Assembly (NCBI RefSeq): GCF_002086635.1
Contig: NZ_MVHD01000027.1
Span: 1 to 64,000, forward strand
Direction of reading: 5' to 3'
Origin: Mycobacterium alsense
GTDB lineage: Bacteria > Actinomycetota > Actinomycetes > Mycobacteriales > Mycobacteriaceae
DNA: 64,000 bases
Part shown: positions 33,809-41,401 of the stretch, one piece after another
How the letters are laid out: each line of letters starts with the position of its first letter
Numbering within the stretch: the first letter of the stretch is position 1
Notes under the pieces: model-generated
What the model was told of the DNA's origin: nothing
Database searches by the model: none
Seen by the model: the letters and a program-made list of their open reading frames with translations, nothing else
Made by a program: the position numbers and the translations under genes

Positions 33809-33833
33809 TGACGGCTGTCAATGACGGGTGTCA
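33809..33833. promoter_or_regulatory. Tandem TetR operators between tetR and the FadE operon
   Basis: TGACGGCTGTCA (33809-33820) and TGACGGGTGTCA (33822-33833) are two copies of TGAC-N4-GTCA one base apart. Each is a palindrome, so two repressor dimers could bind side by side at 13-bp spacing. They lie 25 bases from the tetR start and 95 bases before the fadE start. Confidence 0.78.
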
Positions 33834-33927
33834 GCGGCGTGCCGCGCGTAACGTCGGGATCCGCGCGCGCGATTTCGCCATGGCGTTACGCTGGCGCGCT
33901 GGAGAAGGGGCCGAGAAAGGGTCAGGG

Positions 33928-35106
33928 ATGGATTTCGAACTCGACGCCGGCCAACGCGCGTGGCTGGCCGAGGTTCGCGAATTCCTCCGGGAGAACGTGA
34001 CCGCCGAATTGCGCGCCGAACTCGCCCGGCACGATCTGGAGTTCCCCGGCGGCGAGGTGGCCCGGTTCCGCCGCAAGATCGGCGAGAAGGGCTGGTTCGG
34101 GCTGAACTGGCCGCGCGAGTACGGCGGGCTCGGACTGGGCGCCGTCCATCAGCACCTGCTGATGAGCGAGTTCGAATACTGGGGTGTGCCCGGCCCCGAC
34201 CTGACCGTCACCTCGGTGGCGCCGATGATCATGCGCCACGGCACCGAGCGGAACAAATCCGAATGGCTGCCGCTCATCGCCCGGGGCGAAATGATCTGCG
34301 CCGTGGGCTATTCCGAGCCGGAGGCGGGAACCGATCTGGCCGCCCTGCGCACCCGCGCGACCCTCGACGGCCAGGAATGGGTGATCAACGGCACCAAGAC
34401 CTGGAACAGCGGCGCCCAGCGCGCCACCCACGAGTGGCTGTGCGTGCGCACCGATCCCAATGCCGCGCGCCACCGCGGGATTTCGGTCGTCATCGTCCCG
34501 ATCGACACCCCCGGCGTCCAGATTCGGCCGCTCTACGCGTGGTCCGGCTATCGCACCAACGAGGTGCACTTCCACGACGTGCGGGTCCCGGTCACCAACC
34601 TGATCGGCGAGGCCAATCGGGGGTGGACGTACATCACCGGCGCCCTCGACCTGGAACGCGGGGCGCTGACCAACGCCGGCGACCTGCGCCGCGCCGTGGA
34701 CGAATTGCGGCAACTCGCGCGGACCCCGCGGCGCGACGGTTCGGTGCCCGCCGACGACCCCGCGCTGCGCCGCCGGCTGGCGCGCGCGGAGGCCGACGTG
34801 GAGGTCGCCACCCTCATGGGCTACGAGGCCGCGTCGATCCTGGACGCCGGCGTGATCCCCACCGTGGAGGTCAGCGTCGAGAAGATCTTCACCAGCGAGC
34901 TGCGCCAGCGCGTCGCCGACCTGGCGCTCGACCTGCTCGGGCCCGACGGCCTGCTGGCGCACCGCAGCGAGAACGCGCCGCTGGCCGGCGAATTCGAACG
35001 GCTCTACCGGGCCGCCCCCCTGATGCGGTTCGGTGGGGGCACCAACGAGGTGCTGCGCGACATCATCGCCCAGCGCGGGCACGGGATGCCCTCGTATGGA
35101 CGCTAG
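33928..35106 (+). CDS. Acyl-CoA dehydrogenase (FadE), first subunit of a pair
   Basis: This is a 392-residue acyl-CoA dehydrogenase with ICAVGYSEPEAGTDLA and WVINGTKTWNSGA for FAD binding and a C-terminal MRFGGGTNEVLRDIIAQRG. In mycobacteria, steroid side-chain FadE proteins occur as adjacent different genes that form alpha2-beta2 tetramers. The next gene overlaps this one by 11 bases and is also FadE-like, so a hetero-oligomer is expected. ATG 33928 is preferred; the upstream frame crosses the promoter. It opens an igr-like operon under the tandem TetR operators. Confidence 0.9.
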   Translation: MDFELDAGQRAWLAEVREFLRENVTAELRAELARHDLEFPGGEVARFRRKIGEKGWFGLNWPREYGGLGLGAVHQHLLMSEFEYWGVPGPDLTVTSVAPMIMRHGTERNKSEWLPLIARGEMICAVGYSEPEAGTDLAALRTRATLDGQEWVINGTKTWNSGAQRATHEWLCVRTDPNAARHRGISVVIVPIDTPGVQIRPLYAWSGYRTNEVHFHDVRVPVTNLIGEANRGWTYITGALDLERGALTNAGDLRRAVDELRQLARTPRRDGSVPADDPALRRRLARAEADVEVATLMGYEAASILDAGVIPTVEVSVEKIFTSELRQRVADLALDLLGPDGLLAHRSENAPLAGEFERLYRAAPLMRFGGGTNEVLRDIIAQRGHGMPSYGR

Positions 35107-36211
35107 GCCCACCGCCGAGCGGCGCGAGTTCGCCTCGGCGCTGCGCGCGCTGCTGGCGACGGAGAACCCGGTGGCCCTGGTGCGCGGCCTTCGCGAACCC
35201 GGTGCCGACCGCGCCACGCCCGCGCTGTGGAAGGCGCTGGCCGACGCCGGGGTGTTCGGGCTGGCGATCTCCCCGGAGTACGGCGGTTCCGGGGGCTCGC
35301 TGCAAGACCTGGCCGTCTTCTACACCGAGGCGGGCCGCGCCCTGTGCCCGACGACGGTGCACAGCACCGTGGTGGCGGCGCTGGCGGTCGACCGGCTCGG
35401 CCCGCCGGCGGCCAAGGCCGAGTGGCTCGCGCCGCTGACCAGCGGCAGCGTGCGCGGCACCACGGCCCTGTGGGGCGCGCGCGACGCCGCCGTCGTCGCG
35501 CCGGTGCTGCGCGCCGATCCCACCGGGGCCGGTCGCTGGCGGCTCACCGGCACCGCGGACTACGTCGCCGACGCCGACGTCGCCGACCTCGTCGTCGTTT
35601 CGGCGGCCGCGGGCGAGCGCACGCTGGTGTTCGTCGCCGACCCGCGCGCGAGCGGCGTGACCATGGAGCCCCTGGCGATGGCCGGCGGGCACGCGGCGTT
35701 CACGTTGCGCTTCGACGGCACGCTCGCCGGTGGCGCGCTGGGCGAGGTCGCCCCGACCGGGCTGCGCCGGGTCGCCAACGCGGCGGTGGCGCTGGGATCG
35801 CTCGACCTGGTGGGCGTCGGGGAGGCGGTGCTGGAACGCACGGTCGGCTACACCAAGCTGCGCCATCAGTTCGGTCGCCCGATCGCGTCATTCCAGGCGG
35901 CCCAGCATCTGGTCGCCAACATGCACATCGCCTTGGCCGCGGCGCGATTGGCCGCGCACGCGGCGGTGTTCTGGCTGGCGCGGGGGCGCATGGCGACCAG
36001 GGAAACGGCGATCGCGCGCCTGCACGCGGCCACCGCCGCCCGGCTGGTCACCCTGGACGCCCATCAGCTGCACGGCGGGATGGGCTACGTCACCGAAACC
36101 GACCTGCACCTGTGGACCGAACGGGCGCGGCTGGGCTCGACGCTGGGCGGCGGGGCCGACGTCGCCGCGGGATGGCTGGAGGAGAGCATGGAGAACAAAG
36201 ATGAATGCTGA
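35096..36211 (+). CDS. Acyl-CoA dehydrogenase (FadE), second subunit
   Basis: This 371-residue protein has the family core (FGLAISPEYGGSGGSLQDLAVF, TVGYTKLRHQFGRPIASFQ and QLHGGMGYVTETDLHLW) but a shorter, more divergent central domain than its neighbour. That is normal for the partner subunit in mycobacterial ChsE1-ChsE2-type complexes, where only one subunit carries the catalytic Glu and FAD sites are shared. The start ATG 35096 overlaps the preceding gene by 11 bases. Together the two would introduce a double bond into a CoA-linked side chain. Confidence 0.88.
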   Translation: MDARPTAERREFASALRALLATENPVALVRGLREPGADRATPALWKALADAGVFGLAISPEYGGSGGSLQDLAVFYTEAGRALCPTTVHSTVVAALAVDRLGPPAAKAEWLAPLTSGSVRGTTALWGARDAAVVAPVLRADPTGAGRWRLTGTADYVADADVADLVVVSAAAGERTLVFVADPRASGVTMEPLAMAGGHAAFTLRFDGTLAGGALGEVAPTGLRRVANAAVALGSLDLVGVGEAVLERTVGYTKLRHQFGRPIASFQAAQHLVANMHIALAAARLAAHAAVFWLARGRMATRETAIARLHAATAARLVTLDAHQLHGGMGYVTETDLHLWTERARLGSTLGGGADVAAGWLEESMENKDEC

Positions 36212-36711
36212 TGAATGAGCACACGCTGATCGACGCCGAGTCGGCGGCGCGGGTGGGCAGCGTCGCGGCGGCCGCCACCGGCGAGGTGAACCGGCGCGAT
36301 TGGCAGCGGTGGGCGGCGGCGGTCGGGGACCGCAATCCGTTGTGGTTCGACCCGGAGTACGCCCGGGCCAACGGGTTTCGCGACATCATCTGCCCGCCGC
36401 TTTATCTGCAATACGCCGTGCTCGGCGTCACGCACCTCGACGCGCTGCGCCCCGACGGGTCCTCCGGCGCCGTCTCGGGCAGCCTCGCATTTCCCCGCGC
36501 CCCCAAGCGGATGGCCGGCGGGGAGAGCTTCACCTTTCACCTGCCGGCGTACCACCGCGACGAGATCGAGATGGTGCGCACCATCGAGTCGATCGTCGAA
36601 AAGCAAGGCCGCTCAGGTAGATTCGTCCTGGTCACCTGGCACACGGTGTACCGCAACCAGCACCGCGATCTCGTGGCCGAAGCGTCGACCTCGATGATCG
36701 CCCGGCCCTAG
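36205..36711 (+). CDS. MaoC-like hotdog protein (N-terminal type)
   Basis: This 168-residue protein begins with the MaoC N-terminal pattern found in FAS1-type dehydratases: GEVNRRDWQRWAAAVGDRNPLWFDPEYAR followed by DIICPPLY. The Asp and His of a catalytic hydratase motif are not clear, as expected for the non-catalytic partner in ChsH1-ChsH2-type enoyl-CoA hydratases. It starts within the end of the FadE gene (ATG 36205 or 36211) and is followed by a second MaoC protein, likely its dimer partner. Confidence 0.82.
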   Translation: MLMNEHTLIDAESAARVGSVAAAATGEVNRRDWQRWAAAVGDRNPLWFDPEYARANGFRDIICPPLYLQYAVLGVTHLDALRPDGSSGAVSGSLAFPRAPKRMAGGESFTFHLPAYHRDEIEMVRTIESIVEKQGRSGRFVLVTWHTVYRNQHRDLVAEASTSMIARP

Positions 36712-36718
36712 GAGCGTG

Positions 36719-37204
36719 ATGAGCGGCCAGCGGGTGTTCGACCAACCATTTTTCGACGACATCGCCGTGGGCGACCAGATTCCCACCCTGACCGTCACCG
36801 TCGACGAAACGCAGCTGTTCTTCTTCAGCGCCGCCACCTACAACGCGCACCGCATCCACTACGACAAACAGTGGGCTCGCGAGGTCGAGGGGTACGACGA
36901 CGTGTTGGTCCACGGTCCGCTGCAGGCTGCGCTGCTGGCCCGCGCGATCGGCGACTGGATCGGCGGGCGCGGCCGACTGGTGTCGTTCTCGGTGCAGAAC
37001 CGCGCCGTCGCGCACCCCGGCGAGGCGCTCAGCTTCGGTGGCGAGGTCACCGCGAAGCGGTTGGACGACAATGGCTTTGGGGGCTTTGGGGGCTTTGGAG
37101 ACTATGGGCTGGTGGACCTGGCCATCGCCGGCCGGCGCGGGGCCACCGTGCTGATGCCGGGAACCGCGACCGTCGCGCTGCCCCGCCGCGGGACGGCGCC
37201 GTGA
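36719..37204 (+). CDS. MaoC-like enoyl-CoA hydratase
   Basis: The 161-residue hotdog protein has the hydration motif region FSAATYNAHRIHYDKQWAR, with Asn, His and Asp positions as in MaoC hydratases, followed by VLVHGPLQAALLA. It therefore carries the active site of the pair. A Gly-Phe repeat (GFGGFGGFG), encoded by three 9-bp units at 37073-37099, is inserted in a loop and looks like a slippage product. ATG 36719 follows a TAGGAG site; GTG 36716 is just upstream. The stop overlaps the thiolase start by four bases. Confidence 0.85.
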   Translation: MSGQRVFDQPFFDDIAVGDQIPTLTVTVDETQLFFFSAATYNAHRIHYDKQWAREVEGYDDVLVHGPLQAALLARAIGDWIGGRGRLVSFSVQNRAVAHPGEALSFGGEVTAKRLDDNGFGGFGGFGDYGLVDLAIAGRRGATVLMPGTATVALPRRGTAP

Positions 37205-38403
37205 CGGGGCTGCGCGGCGAGGCGGCCATCGTCGGCATCGCCGAGCTGCCCGCCGGGCGCCGGCCGACCGGGCCGCCGTTGTTCACCCTCGACCAGTACG
37301 CGGCGCTTTCGAAGATGGTCATCGAGGACGCCGGCGTCGAACCCGCGTGTGTCGGCGGGCTGCTCACGCACGGGGTCGCCGAATCGGCGATGTTCGCGCC
37401 AGCCACGCTGTGCGAATACCTCGGCCTGGCCTTGGATTTCGGCGAGCGCGTCGACCTGGGCGGGGCCACCTCGGCGGGCATGGTGTGGCGCGCCGCCGCC
37501 GCCGTCGAGCTCGGCATCTGCGACGCGGCGCTGGCCGTCGTCCCGGGATCGGCCAACGTGCCGCAATCGGCGAAGGGCCCGCCGCCCGCCGCGAATTGGT
37601 ATGGCGCGTCGTCGAACAACTACGGGTCACCGCAGGCCGAGTTCGAGATCCCGTACGGCAACGTCGGCCAGAACGCCCCGTACGCGCAGATCGCCCAGCG
37701 CTACGGGGCCGAGTTCGGCTACGACCCGGCCGCGGTCGCCAAGATCGCGGTCGACCAGCGCGAAAACGCGTGCGCGCATCCCGGCGCGGTCTTTCACGGG
37801 TCCCCGATCACGGTGGACGACGTGTTGGCCAGCCCGATGATCGCCGATCCCATCCACATGCTCGAGACGGTGATGCGCGTGCACGGGGGAGCCGGGGTGC
37901 TCATCGCCAACGCCGACATCGCGCGCCGCGGCCGCCACCGCCCCGTCTGGATCACCGGCTTCGGCGAACACATCGCCTTCAAGACCCCGACCTACGCCGA
38001 GGACCTGTTGAGCACGCCGATCGCGCGCGCCGCCGACCGGGCGTTCGCGATGGCCGGGCTGGACCGTTCCGACGTCGACGTCGCCTCGATCTACGACTGC
38101 TACACCATCACCGTGCTGATGAGCCTCGAAGACGCCGGCTTCTGCGCCAAGGGCCACGGCATGTCCTGGGTTGCCGAGCACGACCTGACCCACCGCGGCG
38201 ACTTCCCGCTCAACACCGCCGGCGGTCAGCTCTCGTTCGGGCAGGCCGGGATGGCCGGGGGCATGCACCACGTCGTCGACGGCGCGCGCCAGGTCATGGG
38301 CCGCGCCGGCGAGGCCCAGGTGCGCGACTGTCACACCGCGTTCGTCACCGGCAACGGCGGCATCATGAGCGAGCAGGTCGCCCTCCTGCTGCGGGGGGAC
38401 TGA
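37201..38403 (+). CDS. Ltp2-like thiolase-fold lipid-transfer protein (probable retro-aldolase)
   Basis: This 400-residue thiolase-superfamily protein contains the C-terminal GGQLSFGQAGMAGGMHH loop and IYDCYTITVLMSLED. At the position of the nucleophilic Cys in true thiolases it has DLGGATSAGMV with no Cys, so normal thiolysis is not expected. That fits the SCP-x/Ltp2 group, which cleaves a beta-hydroxy acyl-CoA side chain by retro-aldol reaction. Ltp2 enzymes need a DUF35 partner, and a DUF35 gene follows immediately. The start is the GTG overlapping the MaoC stop. Confidence 0.86.
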   Translation: MTGLRGEAAIVGIAELPAGRRPTGPPLFTLDQYAALSKMVIEDAGVEPACVGGLLTHGVAESAMFAPATLCEYLGLALDFGERVDLGGATSAGMVWRAAAAVELGICDAALAVVPGSANVPQSAKGPPPAANWYGASSNNYGSPQAEFEIPYGNVGQNAPYAQIAQRYGAEFGYDPAAVAKIAVDQRENACAHPGAVFHGSPITVDDVLASPMIADPIHMLETVMRVHGGAGVLIANADIARRGRHRPVWITGFGEHIAFKTPTYAEDLLSTPIARAADRAFAMAGLDRSDVDVASIYDCYTITVLMSLEDAGFCAKGHGMSWVAEHDLTHRGDFPLNTAGGQLSFGQAGMAGGMHHVVDGARQVMGRAGEAQVRDCHTAFVTGNGGIMSEQVALLLRGD

Positions 38404-38406
38404 GCG

Positions 38407-38814
38407 ATGACCCCCGGCATCCCCGTCCCCGAACCCACGCCGGTTTCGCGGCCCTTCTGGGACGCCCTGGCGCAGCACCGGATCCTGGTGCAGTACTCGC
38501 CGTCGCTGCGGCGCCACGTCTTCTATCCGCGCACGCTTGCCCCCGGGTCGCTCGCCGATGACCTGGAGTGGCGCGAAATCGACGGCGCCGGAACGCTGTA
38601 CACCTTCACCGTCGCCCGCAGGCCCACCGGCCCTCCGTGGGCGGACGCCGTGCCGCAGCTGCTCGCGGTGGTGCAGTGGGATGCCGGGCCGCGGATCAGC
38701 ACCGAATTGGTGGACGTCGACCCGGCAGAGGTTCGCATCGGCATGCGGGTCGAGCCGGTGTTCTACGATCTGCCTGAAAGCGGAATCACCTTGCTGAGGT
38801 ACCGGCCGGCCTGA
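38407..38814 (+). CDS. Free-standing DUF35 OB-fold protein lacking all cysteines
   Basis: This 135-residue protein has the DUF35 OB-fold signature (DLEWREIDGAGTLYTFTVARRP, ISTELVDVDPAEVRIGMRVEPVF). In most relatives an N-terminal rubredoxin-like zinc ribbon carries four Cys; here that segment reads HRILVQYSPSLRRHVFYPRT and the protein contains no Cys at all. In the igr operon DUF35 is fused to the C-terminus of ChsH2 and activates Ltp2. Here it is separate, three bases after the Ltp2-like gene, so it is probably the aldolase partner. Confidence 0.85.
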   Translation: MTPGIPVPEPTPVSRPFWDALAQHRILVQYSPSLRRHVFYPRTLAPGSLADDLEWREIDGAGTLYTFTVARRPTGPPWADAVPQLLAVVQWDAGPRISTELVDVDPAEVRIGMRVEPVFYDLPESGITLLRYRPA

Positions 38815-38843
38815 CCGGCCCGGCGGTGCGGGAAAAGGCCGAC

Positions 38844-39803
38844 ATGGACGACACCATCGACGGGACCGTGCGCTCGATGTTGCGCGAGTTGAACGCCGGG
38901 TTCCCCCGCGTCGAGACGATGACGGGTCCGCAGGCGCGCGCCGCCGTGGCCCAACGGCGCGTGCCCACCGCCAACGTCGACCACGTCCGCAGCACCATCG
39001 ACCACGAGATCCCGGGCCCGGCGGGGGCCATCCCGGTGCGCATCTACCACCCGCACGGCGACCCGGTCGGGCACCGCCCGGCGATCGTGTTCTACCACGG
39101 CGGCGGCTTCGTGTTCTGCGACATCGAGTCCCACGACGGCTTCTGCCGGGCCCTGGCGCGCGGCAGCCAGTCCGTCGTCGTGTCGGTCGGCTACCGGCTG
39201 GCCCCCGAGCATCCCGCGCCCGCGGCGGCGATCGACGCGTTCGCGGCGTTCCGCTGGGTGACCGAGCACGCGGCCGGGCTGGGCATCGAGGCGGGCGCGG
39301 TCGCGGTCGCGGGCGACAGCGCCGGCGGAAACCTCGCGGCGGTGACCGCGATCCTGTGCCGCGAACGAGGATTCGCCCCACCCGCCGCCCAGCTGTTGCT
39401 GTACCCCGTCATCGATCCCACGTTCGACACCGACAGCTACCACCGCTACGCCACCGGCTACTTCAACACCCGCGCCGCGATGCAGTGGTACTGGCGCCAA
39501 TACCTCGGCGGCGAGAGGATCGTCGACCCGCCCTACCTGGTGGCGCCGGCCCGCGCGGTTTCCCACGCGGGCCTGCCGCCCGCGGTGATCGTGACCGCCG
39601 GGCTGGATCCCCTGCACAGCGAGGGGTGCGACTACGCGCGGCGCCTGCGCGCCGCCGGGGTGCCGGTCATCCACCGCGACTTCGCGGGGTTGTTCCACGG
39701 CTTCATGACGATTCCGTCGTTTCCGCCGGCGGCCTCGGCGCGCGAGCTGGTGTGCGTGGATCTCCGGGGCCTGCTCGACGTCGCTTGCTGCGAGGCGACA
39801 TGA
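38844..39803 (+). CDS. HSL-family esterase
   Basis: This 319-residue alpha/beta hydrolase has YHGGGFVFCD, nucleophile elbow GDSAGGNLA, acid Asp in GLDPLHSEG and His in LFHGFMTIP. A YRLAPEHPAP block is typical of the family. ATG 38844 is preferred to GTG 38826 because GGGAAAAGG lies at a good distance. It overlaps the flavin monooxygenase by four bases; the same esterase/monooxygenase partnership is seen at 8313-12631, so ester or lactone hydrolysis after a Baeyer-Villiger step is plausible. Confidence 0.87.
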   Translation: MDDTIDGTVRSMLRELNAGFPRVETMTGPQARAAVAQRRVPTANVDHVRSTIDHEIPGPAGAIPVRIYHPHGDPVGHRPAIVFYHGGGFVFCDIESHDGFCRALARGSQSVVVSVGYRLAPEHPAPAAAIDAFAAFRWVTEHAAGLGIEAGAVAVAGDSAGGNLAAVTAILCRERGFAPPAAQLLLYPVIDPTFDTDSYHRYATGYFNTRAAMQWYWRQYLGGERIVDPPYLVAPARAVSHAGLPPAVIVTAGLDPLHSEGCDYARRLRAAGVPVIHRDFAGLFHGFMTIPSFPPAASARELVCVDLRGLLDVACCEAT

Positions 39804-41401
39804 CCGAGGACCATGCGGCGGATGTGATCGTCGTCGGCGCGGGGTTCGCCGGGCTCTACGCCGTCCACCGCGCGGCATCGGCGGGTCTGGCGGTGCTGGC
39901 CCTCGAGGCGGCCCCCGATGTGGGCGGCACCTGGTACTGGAACCGGTATCCCGGCGCCCGCTGCGACGTCGAAAGCGTCGACTACTCATACTCGTTCGAC
40001 GAGGAGCTGCAGCAAAGCTGGACGTGGAGCGAACGCTTCGCCGCGCAGCCGGAGATCCTGGCCTACCTGCGCCACGTGGCCGACCGCTTCGATCTGCGCC
40101 GCCACTACCGGTTCGGCGTCGACGCGGTCGGTGCTGACTTCGAGGAAGGGCGCTGGCGCGTCCGCACCCGCGATGGCCGGGTTTACGCGGCGCCGTTCCT
40201 GGTATGCGCGACCGGCTGCCTCTCGGCGCTGAACCGCCCCGACATCCCCGGGGTCGACGATTTCGCGGGCGAGGTGTATTTCACCGCCGCGTGGCCCCGC
40301 GAGGATCCCGACCTGCGGGGCAAGCGGGTGGGCCTGGTCGGCACGGGGTCGTCCGGCATCCAAGCGGTTCCGATCGTGGCCGACCAGGCCGAGCGGCTGG
40401 TGGTGTTCCAGCGGTCCGCGAACTACAGCATCCCGATGCCCAACCGTCCCTGGTCGGACGAGGAACTGCGACAGATCCGCGCGGAATACCCCGAGCGCCG
40501 GCGCATTTCGGCCTACGCCCCGGCGGGCACCCCGCACCGTGCCTACCACAAGAACGCCGTCGACGCCGAACCCCACGAGCGGACCGAGGCCCTGTGGAGG
40601 CGGTGGCGCGAGGGCGGCGTGTTGTTCGCCAAGACGTTCCCCGACCAGAACAGCGACCCGGCGGCCAACGACATCGCCAGGAGATTCGCCGAGGAGCGGA
40701 TCCGGGAGATCGTCCGCGACCCCGTCGTGGCGGCCGACCTCATCCCGGTCGACCACCCGATCGGGACGAAGCGAATCTGCACGGACGCCGGCTATTACGC
40801 CACCTTCAACCGCGACAACGTCCGGCTGGTGAACCTGCGCCGCGAGCCCATCGACGCGATCACCGCCGGCGGGGTGCGGACCCGCGACGCGACCTATCCG
40901 TGCGACGTGCTGATCTTCGCGACCGGCTTCGACGCGATGACCGGCGCGCTCACCCGCATCGACCCGAAGGGTCCCAGGGGTGACCGGCTGCGCGACGTGT
41001 GGGCCGACGGCCCCGTGACGTTCCTCGGCCTGATGGTTCCGGGCCTGCCGAACCTGTTCACCGTCAGCGGGCCCGGCAGCCCATCGGTGCTGGCGAACAT
41101 GGTGCTGCACGCCGAGGTGCAAGTCGACTGGGCCATCGAGCTGATCCTGGCGGCCCGGCGCCTCGGGGTGAGCGAGGTCGAACCCCGCCGCGACGCCGCC
41201 GACGCCTGGACCGAGCACGTCGCGAAGGCCGCCGAGGCCACCCTGTTCCCCAAGGCCGCGTCGTCGTGGTATCTGGGCGCCAACATCGAGGGCAAGAAGC
41301 GCACGTTTATGCCCTACGCCGGGGGCTTCGGCACCTACCGGCGCCACTGCGACGCCGTGGCCGACCGGAACTACGCGGGGCTGGTGCTGACCACGCGATG
41401 A
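39800..41401 (+). CDS. Baeyer-Villiger-type flavoprotein with altered fingerprint
   Basis: The 533-residue protein has VIVVGAGFAGLYAVHR, GGTWYWNRYPGARCDVES and VGLVGTGSSGIQAVP, and resembles the BVMO at 19196 along its whole length. Its fingerprint reads FAGEVYFTAAWP (155-166): Phe161 replaces the His of FxGxxxHxxxWP. That His is needed for normal Baeyer-Villiger activity in characterised enzymes, so this protein may be an oxidase, an N- or S-oxygenase, or weakly active. It overlaps the esterase and the FadD1-like gene by four bases each. Confidence 0.85.
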   Translation: MTEDHAADVIVVGAGFAGLYAVHRAASAGLAVLALEAAPDVGGTWYWNRYPGARCDVESVDYSYSFDEELQQSWTWSERFAAQPEILAYLRHVADRFDLRRHYRFGVDAVGADFEEGRWRVRTRDGRVYAAPFLVCATGCLSALNRPDIPGVDDFAGEVYFTAAWPREDPDLRGKRVGLVGTGSSGIQAVPIVADQAERLVVFQRSANYSIPMPNRPWSDEELRQIRAEYPERRRISAYAPAGTPHRAYHKNAVDAEPHERTEALWRRWREGGVLFAKTFPDQNSDPAANDIARRFAEERIREIVRDPVVAADLIPVDHPIGTKRICTDAGYYATFNRDNVRLVNLRREPIDAITAGGVRTRDATYPCDVLIFATGFDAMTGALTRIDPKGPRGDRLRDVWADGPVTFLGLMVPGLPNLFTVSGPGSPSVLANMVLHAEVQVDWAIELILAARRLGVSEVEPRRDAADAWTEHVAKAAEATLFPKAASSWYLGANIEGKKRTFMPYAGGFGTYRRHCDAVADRNYAGLVLTTR

